DNA of 64,000 bases from the NCBI GenBank assembly GCA_028583415.1, contig CM053265.1, forward strand, positions 27,373,815 to 27,437,814. The letters run 5' to 3'. Positions 12,001-23,491 of this stretch are shown piece after piece; the first letter of the stretch is position 1; the number at the start of each line of letters is the position of its first letter. The stretch is from Protea cynaroides (lineage: Eukaryota > Streptophyta > Magnoliopsida > Proteales > Proteaceae). The notes under the pieces were generated by a model. It was not told the origin of the DNA. It ran no database searches and was given only the letters and a program-made list of their open reading frames with translations. Made by a program: the position numbers and the translations under genes.

Positions 12001-13581
12001 TGTACAACAAAAGTTAACGTTTATTGCTGTACAGTGCCATACCAACACGTAAGCCCCTAATGGCGAGGGCTTGCAAACTGGGCTCGCAACTAACCAATCC
12101 TAATGCCAAACAGTGTATCCAAGGCCTCACCCCAGCATCCCTCAGAACGCCCATAGAGATAGAGCTAAGGCCCCCCGGTAGAGTCAAGAGACTACAAGGA
12201 CCGAGACCACCTCCCCTGATACTCTACGACGTAATAGTTCTGCTAAAGTAATGGCGATACGACGATGCTAATGCACAAGACTTGAGTTAGAGATAGAGCT
12301 AGAGTGCTGAGGCCTAGCCTATGACACTCCCCCTGTTACTCGCTCGCGTCAAGTACACCAACCACACACATACATTCACATGCCTATTCCTATCATCATG
12401 GTCATTATCATGTTATAAACAATAAAGTAAATATGCATGAACAATAAATAGAAATATTGGATGACATGTTGAATGCACATTACAAGCATGTTCGCATAGA
12501 ATCAAGCATAGCATTGGACTCAAGAAATAAAAATAGTTTGTTATTAACCAATTAGTTTAGGTCTTGTTTTCTCACCTTAGCTTGCTAGTAGATCCTCTTT
12601 CAAGCTTTAAGAATCATCTTTATATTGATATTATATTGCTAGAAGACCTAACAAAGTCGATAGAATTTAGTTAGATTTTATTCCAATTTTTCCAACTTGC
12701 TATTAACTGGGGGTAGCAGGACGGGTCGATGCTAGGGTAGCAGTATACTGTGACCCCCTATAGTAGGGTCGATGCCAGGGTCGATGGGTCCATCGACCCT
12801 AGGTGCGACCCCCGTGGGTTTGGTCGATAAATCACATTTTTGGTCCATTCTCTCTTGTTTGAATCCTATGGCTTCCTTCCATAGTCCATTCCATACACTT
12901 CCTATGGTTTAGAACTACTCTTTATATATCATATGGTTTAGTTGATCTCCTACATGGTTTCCATTGAAACTTAATCATGGATTGATGGTTTGGGGTTTCT
13001 CCTACATCATAATTTTCTCATTAACTATTCTAAGTCTCACAAAATACATAGAATTAGTATTCTTACCTGAGAAGAGTACTCCTTCTCTGAAACTCTTCTC
13101 CTTTTGCCTTCTTCTCTACTTTCTTTCTCTTCTTCTTCTCTTCCTTCTCTTCTCTTTCTCTCAATTCAATTAGAGTTCTAAAAGGAGTGAAAGAGGCTTA
13201 GGGACGTCCTATTTATAGAGTAGAAACTCCCAAAATATGTCCCATTGAGATTAAGAAAGAGCCCAACCGAAATTAAGAAAGTTTCTAAATTTCTGTTTTT
13301 GGCGGCACCTGGGGGTCGATGAGGGGGTCGATGATCCCATCGACCCCTGGTTTTAAAATGTCCAACCCCTGGTTAAAAACTGAGGGTCTGACTTTTTTTA
13401 CTGGGGGGGTCCGACCCCACCTCACTGGGTGTGCGACCCTCGCCCCTTTTTGAGTGTTTTTGGGTCAGTTTAATACCTGGGATCACGATCTCCTTCACCC
13501 ACTTGGTCCATTTGGCTCGACCATGATGGGTAGACCTGGTTCAAGGTGGTATGACCGGGTTAGATTGACACGGGTCTTACA
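9042..13581 (-). repeat. 3' LTR of element B, interrupted by a solo LTR
   Basis: The LTR pieces are 9042-9368 and 11665-13581 (2244 bp in all). The order of features matches the 5' LTR at 20993-23224: codon-conserved U5 segment, GTTAACGTTTATTG-type repeats, second GGGTCGA cluster (12705-12830), TATAAATA (13210-13217 minus), first cluster (13310-13450). The polypurine tract lies at 13582-13592 (minus). The two LTRs differ mainly by C/T and G/A transitions. Confidence 0.9.
9369..11659 (+). repeat. Solo LTR (2291 bp) nested in the 3' LTR of B
   Basis: TGTAAGACC...GGTGTAACA (terminal TGTGACA mutated to TGTAACA), flanked by ATGCG at 9364-9368 and 11660-11664. No PBS, PPT or internal sequence, so it is a product of LTR-LTR recombination. 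TATAAATA at 9734-9741, donor-like CTCAG/GTATGG at 9875/9876, GGGTCGA clusters at about 9508-9648 and 10133-10265, codon-conserved U5 segment ending at 11375-11377. Closest by eye to the C LTRs. Confidence 0.92.
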
Positions 13582-16500
13582 ACTCCCCCTACTTATAAAA
13601 ATTTCATCCTCGAAATTGTACGTACCTTCTGAATCAAATAAGTGAGGGTATTGCCTTCGCATAGCATTCTCTTCTTCCCATGTGACTTCTTCTATATCCC
13701 TGCTTCTCCAGGTGACCTTGACATAATAGATATTACGGTTGTGTAAACGTTGCACCTTTCGACTAGTGATCTCAATTGGTGCTACTTCAAAGGTCAAATC
13801 TTTAGTTAAATCTGGTAGATCCGTTGTCAAAACGTGCGTCGGATCCTTGACATACTTCTTCAATAAGGAAATATGAAATATGTCATGTACACTTGACATA
13901 GATGGGGGTAGTGCTAACTGATAAGCCATTTTTTCACATTTGGCTAAGATCTCATATGGCCCGACCTATCTTGGACTTAGTTTCCCCTTCTGTTCGAACC
14001 GTTTCAGACCTCACATAGGCGATACCTTTAAGAACACTTTATCACCGACGACGAACTCGAGGTCTCGGCGTCGAGTATCTGCATATTGCTTCTGATGGTT
14101 CTGTGCTGTTCTCACTCTTTCTTTGATAATGTCGACCACTCGACAAGTCTCTTCGACAAATTCGAGTCCAACAATACTACATTCCCCAACTTCATTCCAA
14201 AACAAAGGAGTTCGACACTTTCTGCCATACAGTGCTTCATAGGATGACATCTGTATAGTAGCCTGATAGATATTGTTATAAGCGTACTCAATCTGTGATA
14301 ACTTTTCATAGGATGACATCTGTATAGTAGCCTGATAGCTATTGTTAGAAGCATATCTTCTAGAATCTGAATTGTTCGCTCCGACTGTCCATCTGTCTGT
14401 GGGTGGAATGCAGTACTAAACTTCAATGTTGTACCCATAGCCTTTTGCAATCCTTCCCAAAACTTTGAAGTAAATCGTGGATCTCTATCGGACACAATAC
14501 TTTCAGGTACACCGTGTAATCGCACAATGTTATCCACATACAGCTTAGCAAACCTCTCCAGTGTATACTGGGGTCGTATCGGTATAAAGCGAGCTGTTTT
14601 AGTCAGGCGGCCTACAATCACCCAAACTGCATCAACTACTCGAAGAGTCAGTGGAAATCCTATGATGAAGTCCATAGTGATGCAGTCCCATTTCCATGCT
14701 GGTTCCGGTAATGGCTGTAACAGTCCTACCGATCTTTGTTGTTCAGCCTTTACTTTCTGACAATTTAGGCATTGAGACACGAACTTAGCTATATCTGCTT
14801 TCATTCCTCTCCACCAATATATTTTCTTTAGATCATGATACATTTTTTTACTTTCCGGATGTATCGAATAGATGGTGGTGTGGCTTCTTTCATCAATCGG
14901 TGTCTAATGTCTAAGCTTTCTGTTTCGGGTAGACATATTCTTCCTTTGTACTTCAGTACCTTTTCTTCGTCAAAGGTGAAATCAGGGTTAGTTCTACCTT
15001 TTTCGATGTCTTCTTGTACCGTCCTTAGGTAAGGGTCTGATTTGATAGCTGACTTCACTTCATCAACTATATCCGGTATAATCTTCAATGCGGTGAACAT
15101 ATTTAAAAATCGATGAATAAACCCTTGGTTGGCTGATCCATCTGGTGCATCTATCAAAAACTGCTCATTACCGTGCTTGAATACCTTTCTGGTAGTACAC
15201 ATTGCGGCAGTTGTGCTAACCTCTCCCTGAGATTTTATCATTACCTTTCTACTCAACGCATCGGCTACTACATTAGCTTTCCCCGGATGATACTGGATAT
15301 CACAATCATATTCTTTCAATAGTTTCAGCTATCTTCTTTGTCTCATATTCAGCTCCTTCTGATTAAATAGATAAGTAAGACTTTTATGGTCTGATTTAAT
15401 CTGAAACTTCTCCCCGTACAGATAATGTCTCCATATTTTGACAGCATGTACTACTGTCGCTAGTTCCAAATCATGTGTAGGATAGTTTTTCTCATGTGTC
15501 TTCAGTTGTCTTGAGGCATAAGCAATTACTTATTCTCCTTGAATAAGTACACATCCTAAACCCAGTCCTGACGCATCGGTATACAAGATAAATGGTTGTC
15601 CTGGAATCAGGATGGTCAAGATTGGAGCTGATATCAATCTAGCCTTCAAGGTTTGAAAACTCTTCTCGCATTTATCCGTCCAAACATACTTCTCGCCCTT
15701 CTTAGTCAAACTGGTAAGAGGTACAGAAATTCGGGAATAGTGTTACACAAATCGTCAATAATACCCAGCTAGACCCAAGAAACTTCTAATTTCTGCAACG
15801 CTCTTCGGTGCTTCCCACTTTACAATAGCCTCGATCTTGCTGGGATCCACTTTAATTCCTTCAGCGGATACTACATGGCCTAGAAATGCGACTTCCTTTA
15901 GCCAAAACTCACACTTTATAAATTTGGCGTAGAGCTTCCTTCTGTAGTCGCTGCAGAGCGGCGTTTAGATTCTTCACATGCGTTTCCTCGTCCTTGGAAT
16001 AAACTAATATATCATCAATGAATACAATAACCGACGTATCCAACATGTCGTGGAAAACCCGGTTCATAAGTTCCGTAAAGGTTGCTGGTGCGTTTGTCAA
16101 TCCAAAAGACATGACCAAAAATTCATAATGTCCATATCTGGTCCTGAATGCTGTCTTTGGGATATCACCATCCTTAATCTTCAACTGATGGTAGCCTGAC
16201 TGAAGATTAATCTTTGAGAACACTTTGGCACCTTGCAACTGATCGAACAGGTCATCGATCCGAGGCAATGGATACCGATTCTGGATTATCAGTTTATTCA
16301 GTTTTTGGTAGTCTATATACAAGCGAACGCTACCGTCCTTCTTCTTCACGAATAATACTGGCGCTCCCCATGGTGATATGCTAGGGCGAATGTAACCCTT
16401 GTCCAGCAGTTCTTGTAGTTGTACTTTCAATTCCTTCAGTTCAGTAGGAGCCATTCTATAAGGTGCTTTTGATACTGGTGCGGCTCCAGGTATAAGATCT

Positions 16501-17063
16501 ATAACAAACTCTGTGGCTCGGTCGGGTGGTAATCTGGTAGTTCCTCAAGAAATACGTCGGGGTAGTCCCGCACAACATCAATATCTTCCATCCGTGGTGC
16601 TTCTTTGGTAAGGTCGACCACTGATACTAAATACCCGACTGCTCCTTTCTGCACTTCTTAGTCTTTAGTGCTGAGAGTATGAGCTTGCAATTACGGGAAA
16701 GTTTGGTTCCCGCAAAACTGAATTCTGCTCCTTCTTTGTCTTTAAATGTTAGCTTCTTTTCAGCGCATAATAGGTTCACAGAATACCGAGCTAACCAGTC
16801 CATTCCGAAGATGACGTCAAAGTCTGCCATCTCAAGTTGGATCAAGGTTGCATCTAAGGTTTTCTCGTCAATGAGAACTGGACATGGCCCATAACCTTTT
16901 TCTAACTCCACTTCTAACCCCATCGGTGACCGTACAAGTAGTTTGTAGTCTAATGTTTTGATGGGTAAATTCAGCTTCTTTCCAAATGACACAGATATAA
17001 AAGAATGAGTAGCTCCTGAGTTAAAGAGTACTCTGGCGGGTATGCCATTTATAGGTACGATAC
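13582..17063 (-). pseudogene. pol: pol of element B: protease, RT, RNase H, integrase, chromodomain
   Basis: Read on the minus strand: protease with xSGATHS near 17020 (Asp read as Asn in this copy), spacer, RT (VLFVKKKDGSVR, YGHYEFLVMSFGL, VFIDDILVYSK around 16010), RNase H remnants (about 15300-15620), integrase with HHCC-type CLNCQK and DDE-core pieces (MDFIIGFP, SDRDPRF, TDGQSERT), and a C-terminal chromodomain-like VKVTWRSRDIEEVTWEEE near 13690. The MDF-GLP and terminal WEEE pattern fits Tekay/Del chromoviruses. Several frameshifts separate the domains (around 15900, 15320, 14830, 14320, 13930), and a 69-bp in-frame duplication sits at 14238-14306. The reading frame runs through the PPT into the LTR. 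Inactive copy. Confidence 0.9.
14238..14350 (-). repeat. 69-bp tandem duplication in B integrase
   Basis: CATAGGATGACATCTGTATA begins at 14238 and again at 14307. The duplicated protein segment includes YQATIQMSSYE. The intervening integrase sequence seen in A and C (SWDEKLPLIEF region) is altered here. Confidence 0.75.
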
Positions 17064-17132
17064 CTATGAATTATTTTAACTTAGTCTACATGCTCACACA
17101 ATGTAATACAACATAAAAGGTTTCAGTCATAC
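17064..17132 (-). other. Predicted 69-nt intron between gag and pol of B
   Basis: On the minus strand it starts GTATGACTGAAACC and ends AATTCATAG; both junctions read AG/GTAT. CTAAG about 20 nt before the 3' end is branch-point-like. In the unspliced frame gag ends at a TAG inside it. Homologous introns are at 29271-29338 and 39055-39124. Confidence 0.7.
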
Positions 17133-18388
17133 CTGTGACCACATCGGGTGATGCGGCAGCATCCTCAGATGTAACAGCATAAACTCGTCCTTGATGTAGC
17201 TGCTTCCTGGGCTTAGGACACTCCCTTGCCAGATGCCCCGCTTGATTGCAGTTATAACATTTTGGACCTTCAGTATTTGGCTTTGGCTACTGTTGAGCTA
17301 CTGGGGTAGTCTTGGGTGCAGTGGTAAAACTTTGAGTACGGAAGGGTTTGTATGTCTTGTTATTACCTCCATTGTATGAATTACCAGCTGGCCTTTTTAT
17401 ACCTCTGTTTTGGAGTAGATAGCTCTCTTTTTGGCTCGACTCTATAACTCGAGCAATTTGCACAGCTTCATTATAAATCTTCTTGTCTAGGCCCAGAACA
17501 TGCTCCCTGATACTTCCTCTAAGTCCCGTGACAAACCTACTGGTCTTAGTGTCTTCCTCTTGCATGCTTAGTGGTGCGAAGAAAAATAGCTCTTCGTAAC
17601 ACTGCTGATAGGCATCCACTGTCATCTGTCCCTGATATAAACTCAGTAACTCCTTCTCCATAGAATCTTTGAAGCTTCGGGGAAAGTACTTCTCAAATAA
17701 AGCTTCTTTATATATAGCCCAGGTCAATAGGGCGTGCTTGGTTATTAAATAGTCTTTTGTGGATTTCCACCAATGATGTGCATCACCTTTTAGCATGAAG
17801 GTGGCACATAATACCTTCTCCTCCTCTGTGATAGTCATCATGAGAAAATTTCTCTCCATTTTGTTAATCCAGTGTGCCGGCCAGAGCGGATCAGACGGTT
17901 TTCCGTTGAACTCCTTAGGTTTCATCTTTAAGAATCTCTCGATGAGTCGAGAGTGATCCAGCTGATTAGGAGCATATGTCCCATATATAGGTGGTGGATA
18001 CTGAAAATTTCCCTATACTACCTCAGGATGTGGTACTAGAATCTGTGCAGCTGGTGGTAGAGGTGTTGGGTGGTTACCCACTGGTGTTGCATTGGCTTGC
18101 CCAGCCGGCATAGGTGTAGCTTGTGCCACTTGGAACATCATTCCCATCGTTGCCTGCATATGGGCTTGCGCGTGTTGCATTTGTTGAAGATTGTGCCAGA
18201 TTAATCACCACAGTAGTCAATTTTGGTGGTGGGGGTGGCAAGTTAGTAGGATTTGTCGGACCCTGGTTTACTGGTGGTGCAACTTGCGGATTACCCTGTG
18301 CATTTATATTTTCTTGACTGGCTTCCTCTACGGGTGGTGGTGGTGGAATTGTGTTTCGGCTCTGCCTGGTTACTCTACGCCCAGCCAT
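17133..18388 (-). pseudogene. gag: gag of element B
   Basis: Starts MAGRRVTRQSRNT at 18388, about 26 nt after an acceptor-like TTTTAAG. A proline-rich N-terminus (PPPPP repeats) is followed by the capsid-like core (LKMKPKEFNGKPSDPLWPAHW, MLKGDAHHWWKST, RSFKDSMEKE) and a C-terminal CCHC zinc knuckle (CYNCNQAGHLAREC, near 17250). A frameshift lies around 18150-17950. A TAG at 17287-17289 sits just before the knuckle and is shared with C. Role in the family: virion-like particle formation and RNA packaging. The frame continues into pol only by removing or reading through the 69-nt intron. Confidence 0.88.
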
Positions 18389-18413
18389 ATTTTCCCTCTG
18401 ATAATGGTGATGC

Positions 18414-18415
18414 CT
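18414..18415 (-). promoter_or_regulatory. Possible leader-intron acceptor upstream of B gag
   Basis: AG of TTTTAAG/GC on the minus strand, 26 nt before the gag ATG. The aligned positions in A and C also end in AG after a pyrimidine-rich stretch. Confidence 0.4.
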
Positions 18416-18527
18416 TAAAATCATTAAAATACATGAGGCAATCATTTATACTTCATGTAGATACACTAACTGATGTTATTTTCAAAATTTTCAGATCATT
18501 CTATGAAAAATACTGTCTTTTCCATGC

Positions 18528-18727
18528 AGGGTCGATGGTGAGGGCCGATGGTTTGTCCGACCCTAGGATCGACCCTGGGAATCACTGATTCTTACCGAGA
18601 GTCAGGGGTCGATGGGTGTCCGACCCCAGGTGCGACCCCTGGTTCTCTGTCAGATTACCGAGAGCTGCGGGTCGATACGGGGGTCAATGGGTGGGTCGAT
18701 GGTCCTGGTCGAATTCTCCGACCCCCG
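18528..18727. promoter_or_regulatory. GGGTCGA/TCGACCC dyad cluster between gag and aORF of B
   Basis: Repeated GGGTCGATG...GACCCC blocks on both strands, able to form hairpins. It lies between the divergent gag start (18388, minus) and the aORF 5' exon (before 18884, plus). The same motif fills two positions in the LTRs. Confidence 0.6.
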
Positions 18728-18883
18728 GACCAAAAATCAGACTTTTAAGGTCCGATTCTGAGTTCATTTTCCATTCTTCCTCCTCCGTTTCGACTCGTCT
18801 CCTTTTTCTGAGTTTCTACAGTGCCAACTCTACTACATTGGTCATTTGGGTTCCTTGTTTCGACGTCTACACCTTCCCTACAG

Positions 18884-19324
18884 GTATGTATCTTACCTTT
18901 ACATGTTTTTAGGTTTTCTTTTCTAGGTTTTTACCCGTATATCTCGTTTTCATCAAATTAAACTTTTTCCAGTCATAAAAATTTGATTTTTATTGGGGGC
19001 TTTTGTTGTTGCTGAGTCAATGGACGAAAGTCCTCAAAAATATTTGAGTTTCATCGGTTGGTTATCGAGAAACTTGAAATTTGCCCTTTTTGTCCTAAAT
19101 TGTCAAGATTTTTGAATTTCTCAAAATTTATTCAAATTGAATTATGTTAGTTAGAATTTCCAACTGTACGAGTGTTGTAGGATAGTTTAGAACCTATGTA
19201 AGTCCTCCTGCCCACGTGTATGGGTGAAAAGTGAGGCTTTTGGCCGACTTACGTCGTTATAATGTCAAAATTTTGGATTTTCTACCTTACTAATCCATTA
19301 TCTGTTTTTCCTTGTGGTTTGCAG
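18884..19324 (+). other. Predicted 441-nt 5' UTR intron of the B aORF
   Basis: CCCTACAG/GTATGT at the 5' end and GGTTTGCAG/ATATT at the 3' end, five bases before the ATG. Aligned introns of 444 nt (C) and 442 nt (A) keep both sites. Confidence 0.65.
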
Positions 19325-19329
19325 ATATT

Positions 19330-20712
19330 ATGGCCCGTACCAAGGTTCCTAGTGTTCGCGACCGTCTTCGCTTCCGTACTAATGAAGCTGAGGCACAATA
19401 TGCCCGCTTTGCTCGTAAGAAGGTAGAGGGAGGCCGCAAGGTGGACTTGGCTGAGTTAGCATTGTTCAATGTGGAGAGAGCCTTTAGTGATATGGGATGG
19501 CTCCCTGTCATCACTTATGACACGTGTACCCATCCCGACTTCGTACGCCAGTTCTACTGTAATCTCCAGGTGGTGGGGGATTACAATGATGTGAAGAGGG
19601 GTGAGGAGCTTCGCATCACGTGCTACGTCAAGGGGGTTGACGTTTCATTTGATTATCGGCAACTGGCCGACTTACTGGGCATTTCATATGTTGGCCCCAT
19701 GGTGTTCTATGCTCCTAGAGAGCCCCAGTTCGTTTCTCTACAGATGAGGGCTGAGATCGATAACCAGCTCATCCGACCTGATTGCTGGCAGATGAAAGCG
19801 AGTTATCTGCGCTTAGATCCACGGGTATATTGCAAGATCATCCAGCATAACCTGATACCGCAGAGTGGTCATTACGAGAGGATCTCCCAGTCGACCCAAT
19901 ATCTATTATACTGTATATGCACTAGGCAGCCCGTCTGCCTTCCATACATCATCATGCGTACCATGATCAGTGCCACGTTGCCCAGTCACACTGGCAACCT
20001 TCCTTACGAACACATGATCACTACCTTGCTTACCCGCCTGGGGGTTGACTTAGTGGATGAGAAGATTCAAGAGAAGTCTTTCTCATCGCCTCTGGATTGG
20101 GAGGCTATTTGAAAGATGGGCATGCGGGATGCCCAGGTCAGTGATGAGGAGGGAAACGCGATGGTGCACCCTCGCACTCGCGTAGAGATGGCTGACACTG
20201 AGACAGCAACAGCAGCCGCTGGAGTTCATAGGGAGCCTGCTGGTGATGATGACCGTCTGTACATGGATGTGGACTCCATACCACCTCCTTCACCTACACA
20301 TGCTGTTGGAGCTAGTACTTCTTATGCGGCTGGTCCTTCTCATGCGGCTGGTCCTTCACACCCACCTTCTGATATGATGGGGATATTACATGAGATCAGA
20401 GAGGCTCAGCACAGATCTGATCTGAGGATGGGGGAGTTACTAGACACTCAGTGTGTGAGAGTAGATGAGCTACTAGACGCCCAGCGCATATCGAACATGA
20501 GGATGGGAGAGCTCATAGATGCTCAGCGCCGGTCAGATATACGGATGGAGGAGCTTTTGGGTGCTCAGCACGAGACTGATCAGTGAGTGGCTGGTCTCAC
20601 AGTTAGTCTTCAGATGACCCAGACTCAGGTAGCCTGGTTGACTAGAGTCTATGCTGAGGATTATGATAGAGACCGTGAGGCACTGCCTCCTCCTTCACCT
20701 CCAGCTTCATGA
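19330..20712 (+). pseudogene. Antisense accessory ORF (aORF) of element B, PF20167-like
   Basis: The ATG at 19330 (MARTKVP) is shared with C and A and directly follows the predicted intron. Ancestral length is 460 residues. The first about 270 residues include VRQFYCNL, a 'RGEELRITCYVKG' segment and DYRQLADLLGI, resembling the 'putative plant transposon protein' domain (PF20167, by recall). A Ser/Pro-rich acidic linker follows, then 14-residue units (SDxRMGELLDAQR) likely to form a coiled coil. TGA at 20110-20112 (TGC in C) and TGA at 20584-20586 (CGG in C) interrupt it; the frame then stays open to the TGA at 20710-20712. It is opposite to gag-pol. Function unknown; domains of this type recur as extra ORFs in plant gypsy elements. 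Confidence 0.75.
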
Positions 20713-20977
20713 TTGTATTTGTTTCCTTTCTTTGTACTACAGAGTAATTGTCTGGGTTGTGGACTATACTCTGCTTTAGCTATTTATATACGTTTGATTC
20801 TCTCTCATTGTATTTAAAATTGTTCTCCCTTTAATAGATGCATTATTCTCTTTTCAAATTTGGTCTCAAACATCACTTGTGCTTATAGTGTATTAATATT
20901 ACAGTTTTTACTTTTATCCTATCTCAGTTTACAATTCGACGTGAAGGTATGCTAGTTTAGCGAACAAAGCCTGAGAT
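20713..20977. other. Spacer between aORF and PBS of B
   Basis: Non-coding, conserved in layout with 32966-33258 and 55440-55733. It would serve as the aORF 3' UTR in one direction and the element leader in the other. Confidence 0.6.
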
Positions 20978-20989
20978 GCTCGGATACCA
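20978..20989 (-). other. Primer binding site of element B (tRNA-iMet, one mismatch)
   Basis: Minus strand TGGTATCCGAGC, three bases inside the LTR end. Confidence 0.85.
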
Positions 20990-20992
20990 AGT

Positions 20993-23224
20993 TGTCACAC
21001 CCCAATTCCACATTATTCAGAATGGTGTGATGAACCGTCAACAAACCAACGGTTCAACCAGGATCTCGAGTAGGCTATATCCATTTTATCTAAACCTCAT
21101 ACATCCACATTCATAATCAGAGTAAATACACAATAACGGATGTTTTATAATAAAATGAACTGGGAAATCTAAATTTGATAATCATATTAAAATATCCAAT
21201 TATGTTGTTTCAATAGAGACATAAATAAAATACCAATTACATGTCTTTACTAAATCCAAATAATTAAAATAAAATCTAATTGAATACGCATGAGTTCCAC
21301 TCACAAGAGGAGTCATGTGTATCCACTTCGTCTTCAACTTCTATTGTTGCCGTGTGCCCGTACAGTGGAGCGTTGACATAATCTTCGACAGTAGTACCTG
21401 CATCATCAACTAAAAATATTCGACGTCGAGAGGGTGAGCACACATCATGGCTCAGTGAGCAAACAAAACAATGTAGCAATACATATGCATGCATTCAATT
21501 CATATCTGTGGTCTGGATTAAAGTTTGCAATATACAATAGAAAGGGTTGGAGGTCAAAGGTTAACATTTATTGACTCCTCCTCTATACACAGGGTGTGGA
21601 AGCCCGCCCAAAGATTAACGTTTATTGTCGTCCCCATCCACCCTACCATGAACATTGTACAACAAAGGTTAACGTTTATTGTTGTACAGTGCCATACCAA
21701 CACGTAAGCCCCTGCTGGCGAGGGCCTGCAAACTGGGCTCGCAACTAACCAATCCTAATGCCAAATAGTGTATCCAAGGCCTCACCCCAGCATCCCTCAG
21801 AACGCCCATAGTGATAGAGCTAAGACCCCCGATAGAGTCAGAGACTACAAGGACCGAGACCACCTCCCCTGATATTTTACGACGTAATAGTTCTGCTAAA
21901 GTAATGGCGATACGACGATGCTAATGCACAAGACTTGAGTTAGAGATAGAGCTAGAGTGCTGAGGCCCGGCCTATGACACTCCCCCTGATACTCGCTCGC
22001 ATCAAGTACACCAATCACACACATACATTCACATGCCTATTCCTATCATCATGGTCATTATCATGTTATAAACAATAAAGTAAATATGCATGAACAACAA
22101 ATAGAAATATTGGATGACATATTGAATGCACATTACAAGCATGTTCGCATAGAATCAAGCATAGCATTGGACTCAAGAAATAAAAATAGTTTGTTATTAA
22201 CCAATTAGTTTAGGTCTTGTTTCCTCACCTTAGCTTGCTAGTAGATCCTCTTTCAAGCTTTAAGAATCATCTTTATATTGATATTATATTGCTAGAAGAC
22301 CTAACAAAGTCGATAGAATTTAGTTAGATTATATTCTAATTTTTCCAACTTGATGTTTACTGGGGGTAGCAGGACGGGTCGATGCTAGGGTAGCAGTATA
22401 CTGCGACCCCCTATAGTAGGGTCGATGCCAGGGTCGATGGGTAGGATCGACCCTAGGTGCAACCCCCCGTGGGTTTAGTCGATAAACCACCTTTTTGGTC
22501 CATTCTCTCTTGTTTGAATCCTATGGCTTCCTTCCATAGTCCATTCCATACACTTCCTATGGTTTAGAACTACTCTTTACATATCATATGGTTTAGTTGA
22601 TCTCCTCCATGGTTTCCATTGAAACTTAATCATGGATTGATGGTTTGGGGTTTCTCCTACATCATGCATTTCTCATTAACTATTCTAAGTCTCACAAAAT
22701 ACATAGAATTAGTATTCTTACCTGAGAAGAGTACTCCTTCTCTGAAACTCTTCTCCTTTTGCCTTCTTCTCTTCTTTCCTTCTCTTCTTCTTCTCTTCCT
22801 TCTCTTCTCTTTGTCTTTCTTTCAATTCAATTAGGGTTCTAAAAGGAGTGAAAGAGGCTTAGGGACGTCCTATTTATAGAGTAGAAACTCCCAAAATAAG
22901 TCCCACTGAGATTAGGAATGAGCCCAACCGAAATTAGGAAAGTTTCCAAATTTCTGTTTCTGGTGGCAACTGGGGGTCGATGATCCCGTCGACCCTTAGT
23001 TTTAAAATGTCCGACCCCCGGTAAAAAACTGAGGGTTTAACTTTTTGAACTGGGGGGTCCGACCCCACCTCACTGGGTGTGCGACCCTCGCCCCTTTTTG
23101 AGTTGGGTCAGTTTAATACCTGGGTTCATGATCTCCTTCACGCACTTGGTCCATTTGGCTCGATCATGATGGGTAGACCTGGTTCAATGTGTTAAGACCG
23201 GGTTAGATTGACACGGGTCTTACA
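20993..23224 (-). repeat. 5' LTR of element B (2232 bp)
   Basis: TGT...ACA ends. TATAAATA at 22871-22878 (minus), donor-like CTCAG/GTAAGAA at 22722/22721, GGGTCGA clusters at 22366-22480 and 22972-23100, GTTAACGTTTATTG-type repeats near 21560, 21615 and 21668, codon-conserved U5 segment 21276-21440. Confidence 0.9.
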
Positions 23225-23229
23225 ATAAT

Positions 23230-23366
23230 GCATCTATTAAATAAGAAACAAATTTATATACAACCAAAAGGAAGAACAAATGTTTATATATATATGATTA
23301 AAGTATAGTACAGTCCACAGTCCGGACAGTTACTCTGAAATACAAAAAAAAAATAAACGAAGTACA
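23230..23366. other. Remainder of the A leader
   Basis: Resumes after the TSD of B with GCATCTATTAAA and runs to the stop of the A aORF. Contains the 'acagtccacagtccggacag' block seen in the other spacers. Confidence 0.75.
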
Positions 23367-23491
23367 TCAAGAATCTGGAGGTGATGGGAGAGGCGGTGCC
23401 TCATGGTCTCTATCATAGTCCTCAGCGTAGACTCTGGTCAACCAAGCTATCTGAGTCTGGGTTGTCTGGAGACTAGCTGTGAGATCAGCCA
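23367..23491 (-). pseudogene. 3' end of the aORF of element A, separated by C
   Basis: Minus-strand frame ADLTASLQTTQTQIAWLTR through DRDHEAPPLPSPPDS to a stop at 23367-23369, matching the C-termini of the B and C aORFs. The 5' part is at 35549-36820. The join falls at the TSD TGGCT within Met-Ala codons and keeps frame. Confidence 0.85.
23487..23491. repeat. Target site duplication of element C (AGCCA)
   Basis: AGCCA here and at 35549-35553, flanking C exactly. Confidence 0.9.

Larger units (their letters stand above)
9042..23224 (-). mobile_element. Element B, complete Tekay-like chromovirus inserted in the leader of A
   Basis: LTRs at both ends in reverse orientation, perfect 5-bp TSD, PBS, gag, intron, pol and antisense aORF. 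Length is 14,183 bp, or 11,887 bp without the solo LTR inserted in its 3' LTR. Coding regions have several frameshifts and stops and a 69-bp duplication in integrase. Its position inside A dates it after A and before the solo LTR. Confidence 0.92.
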
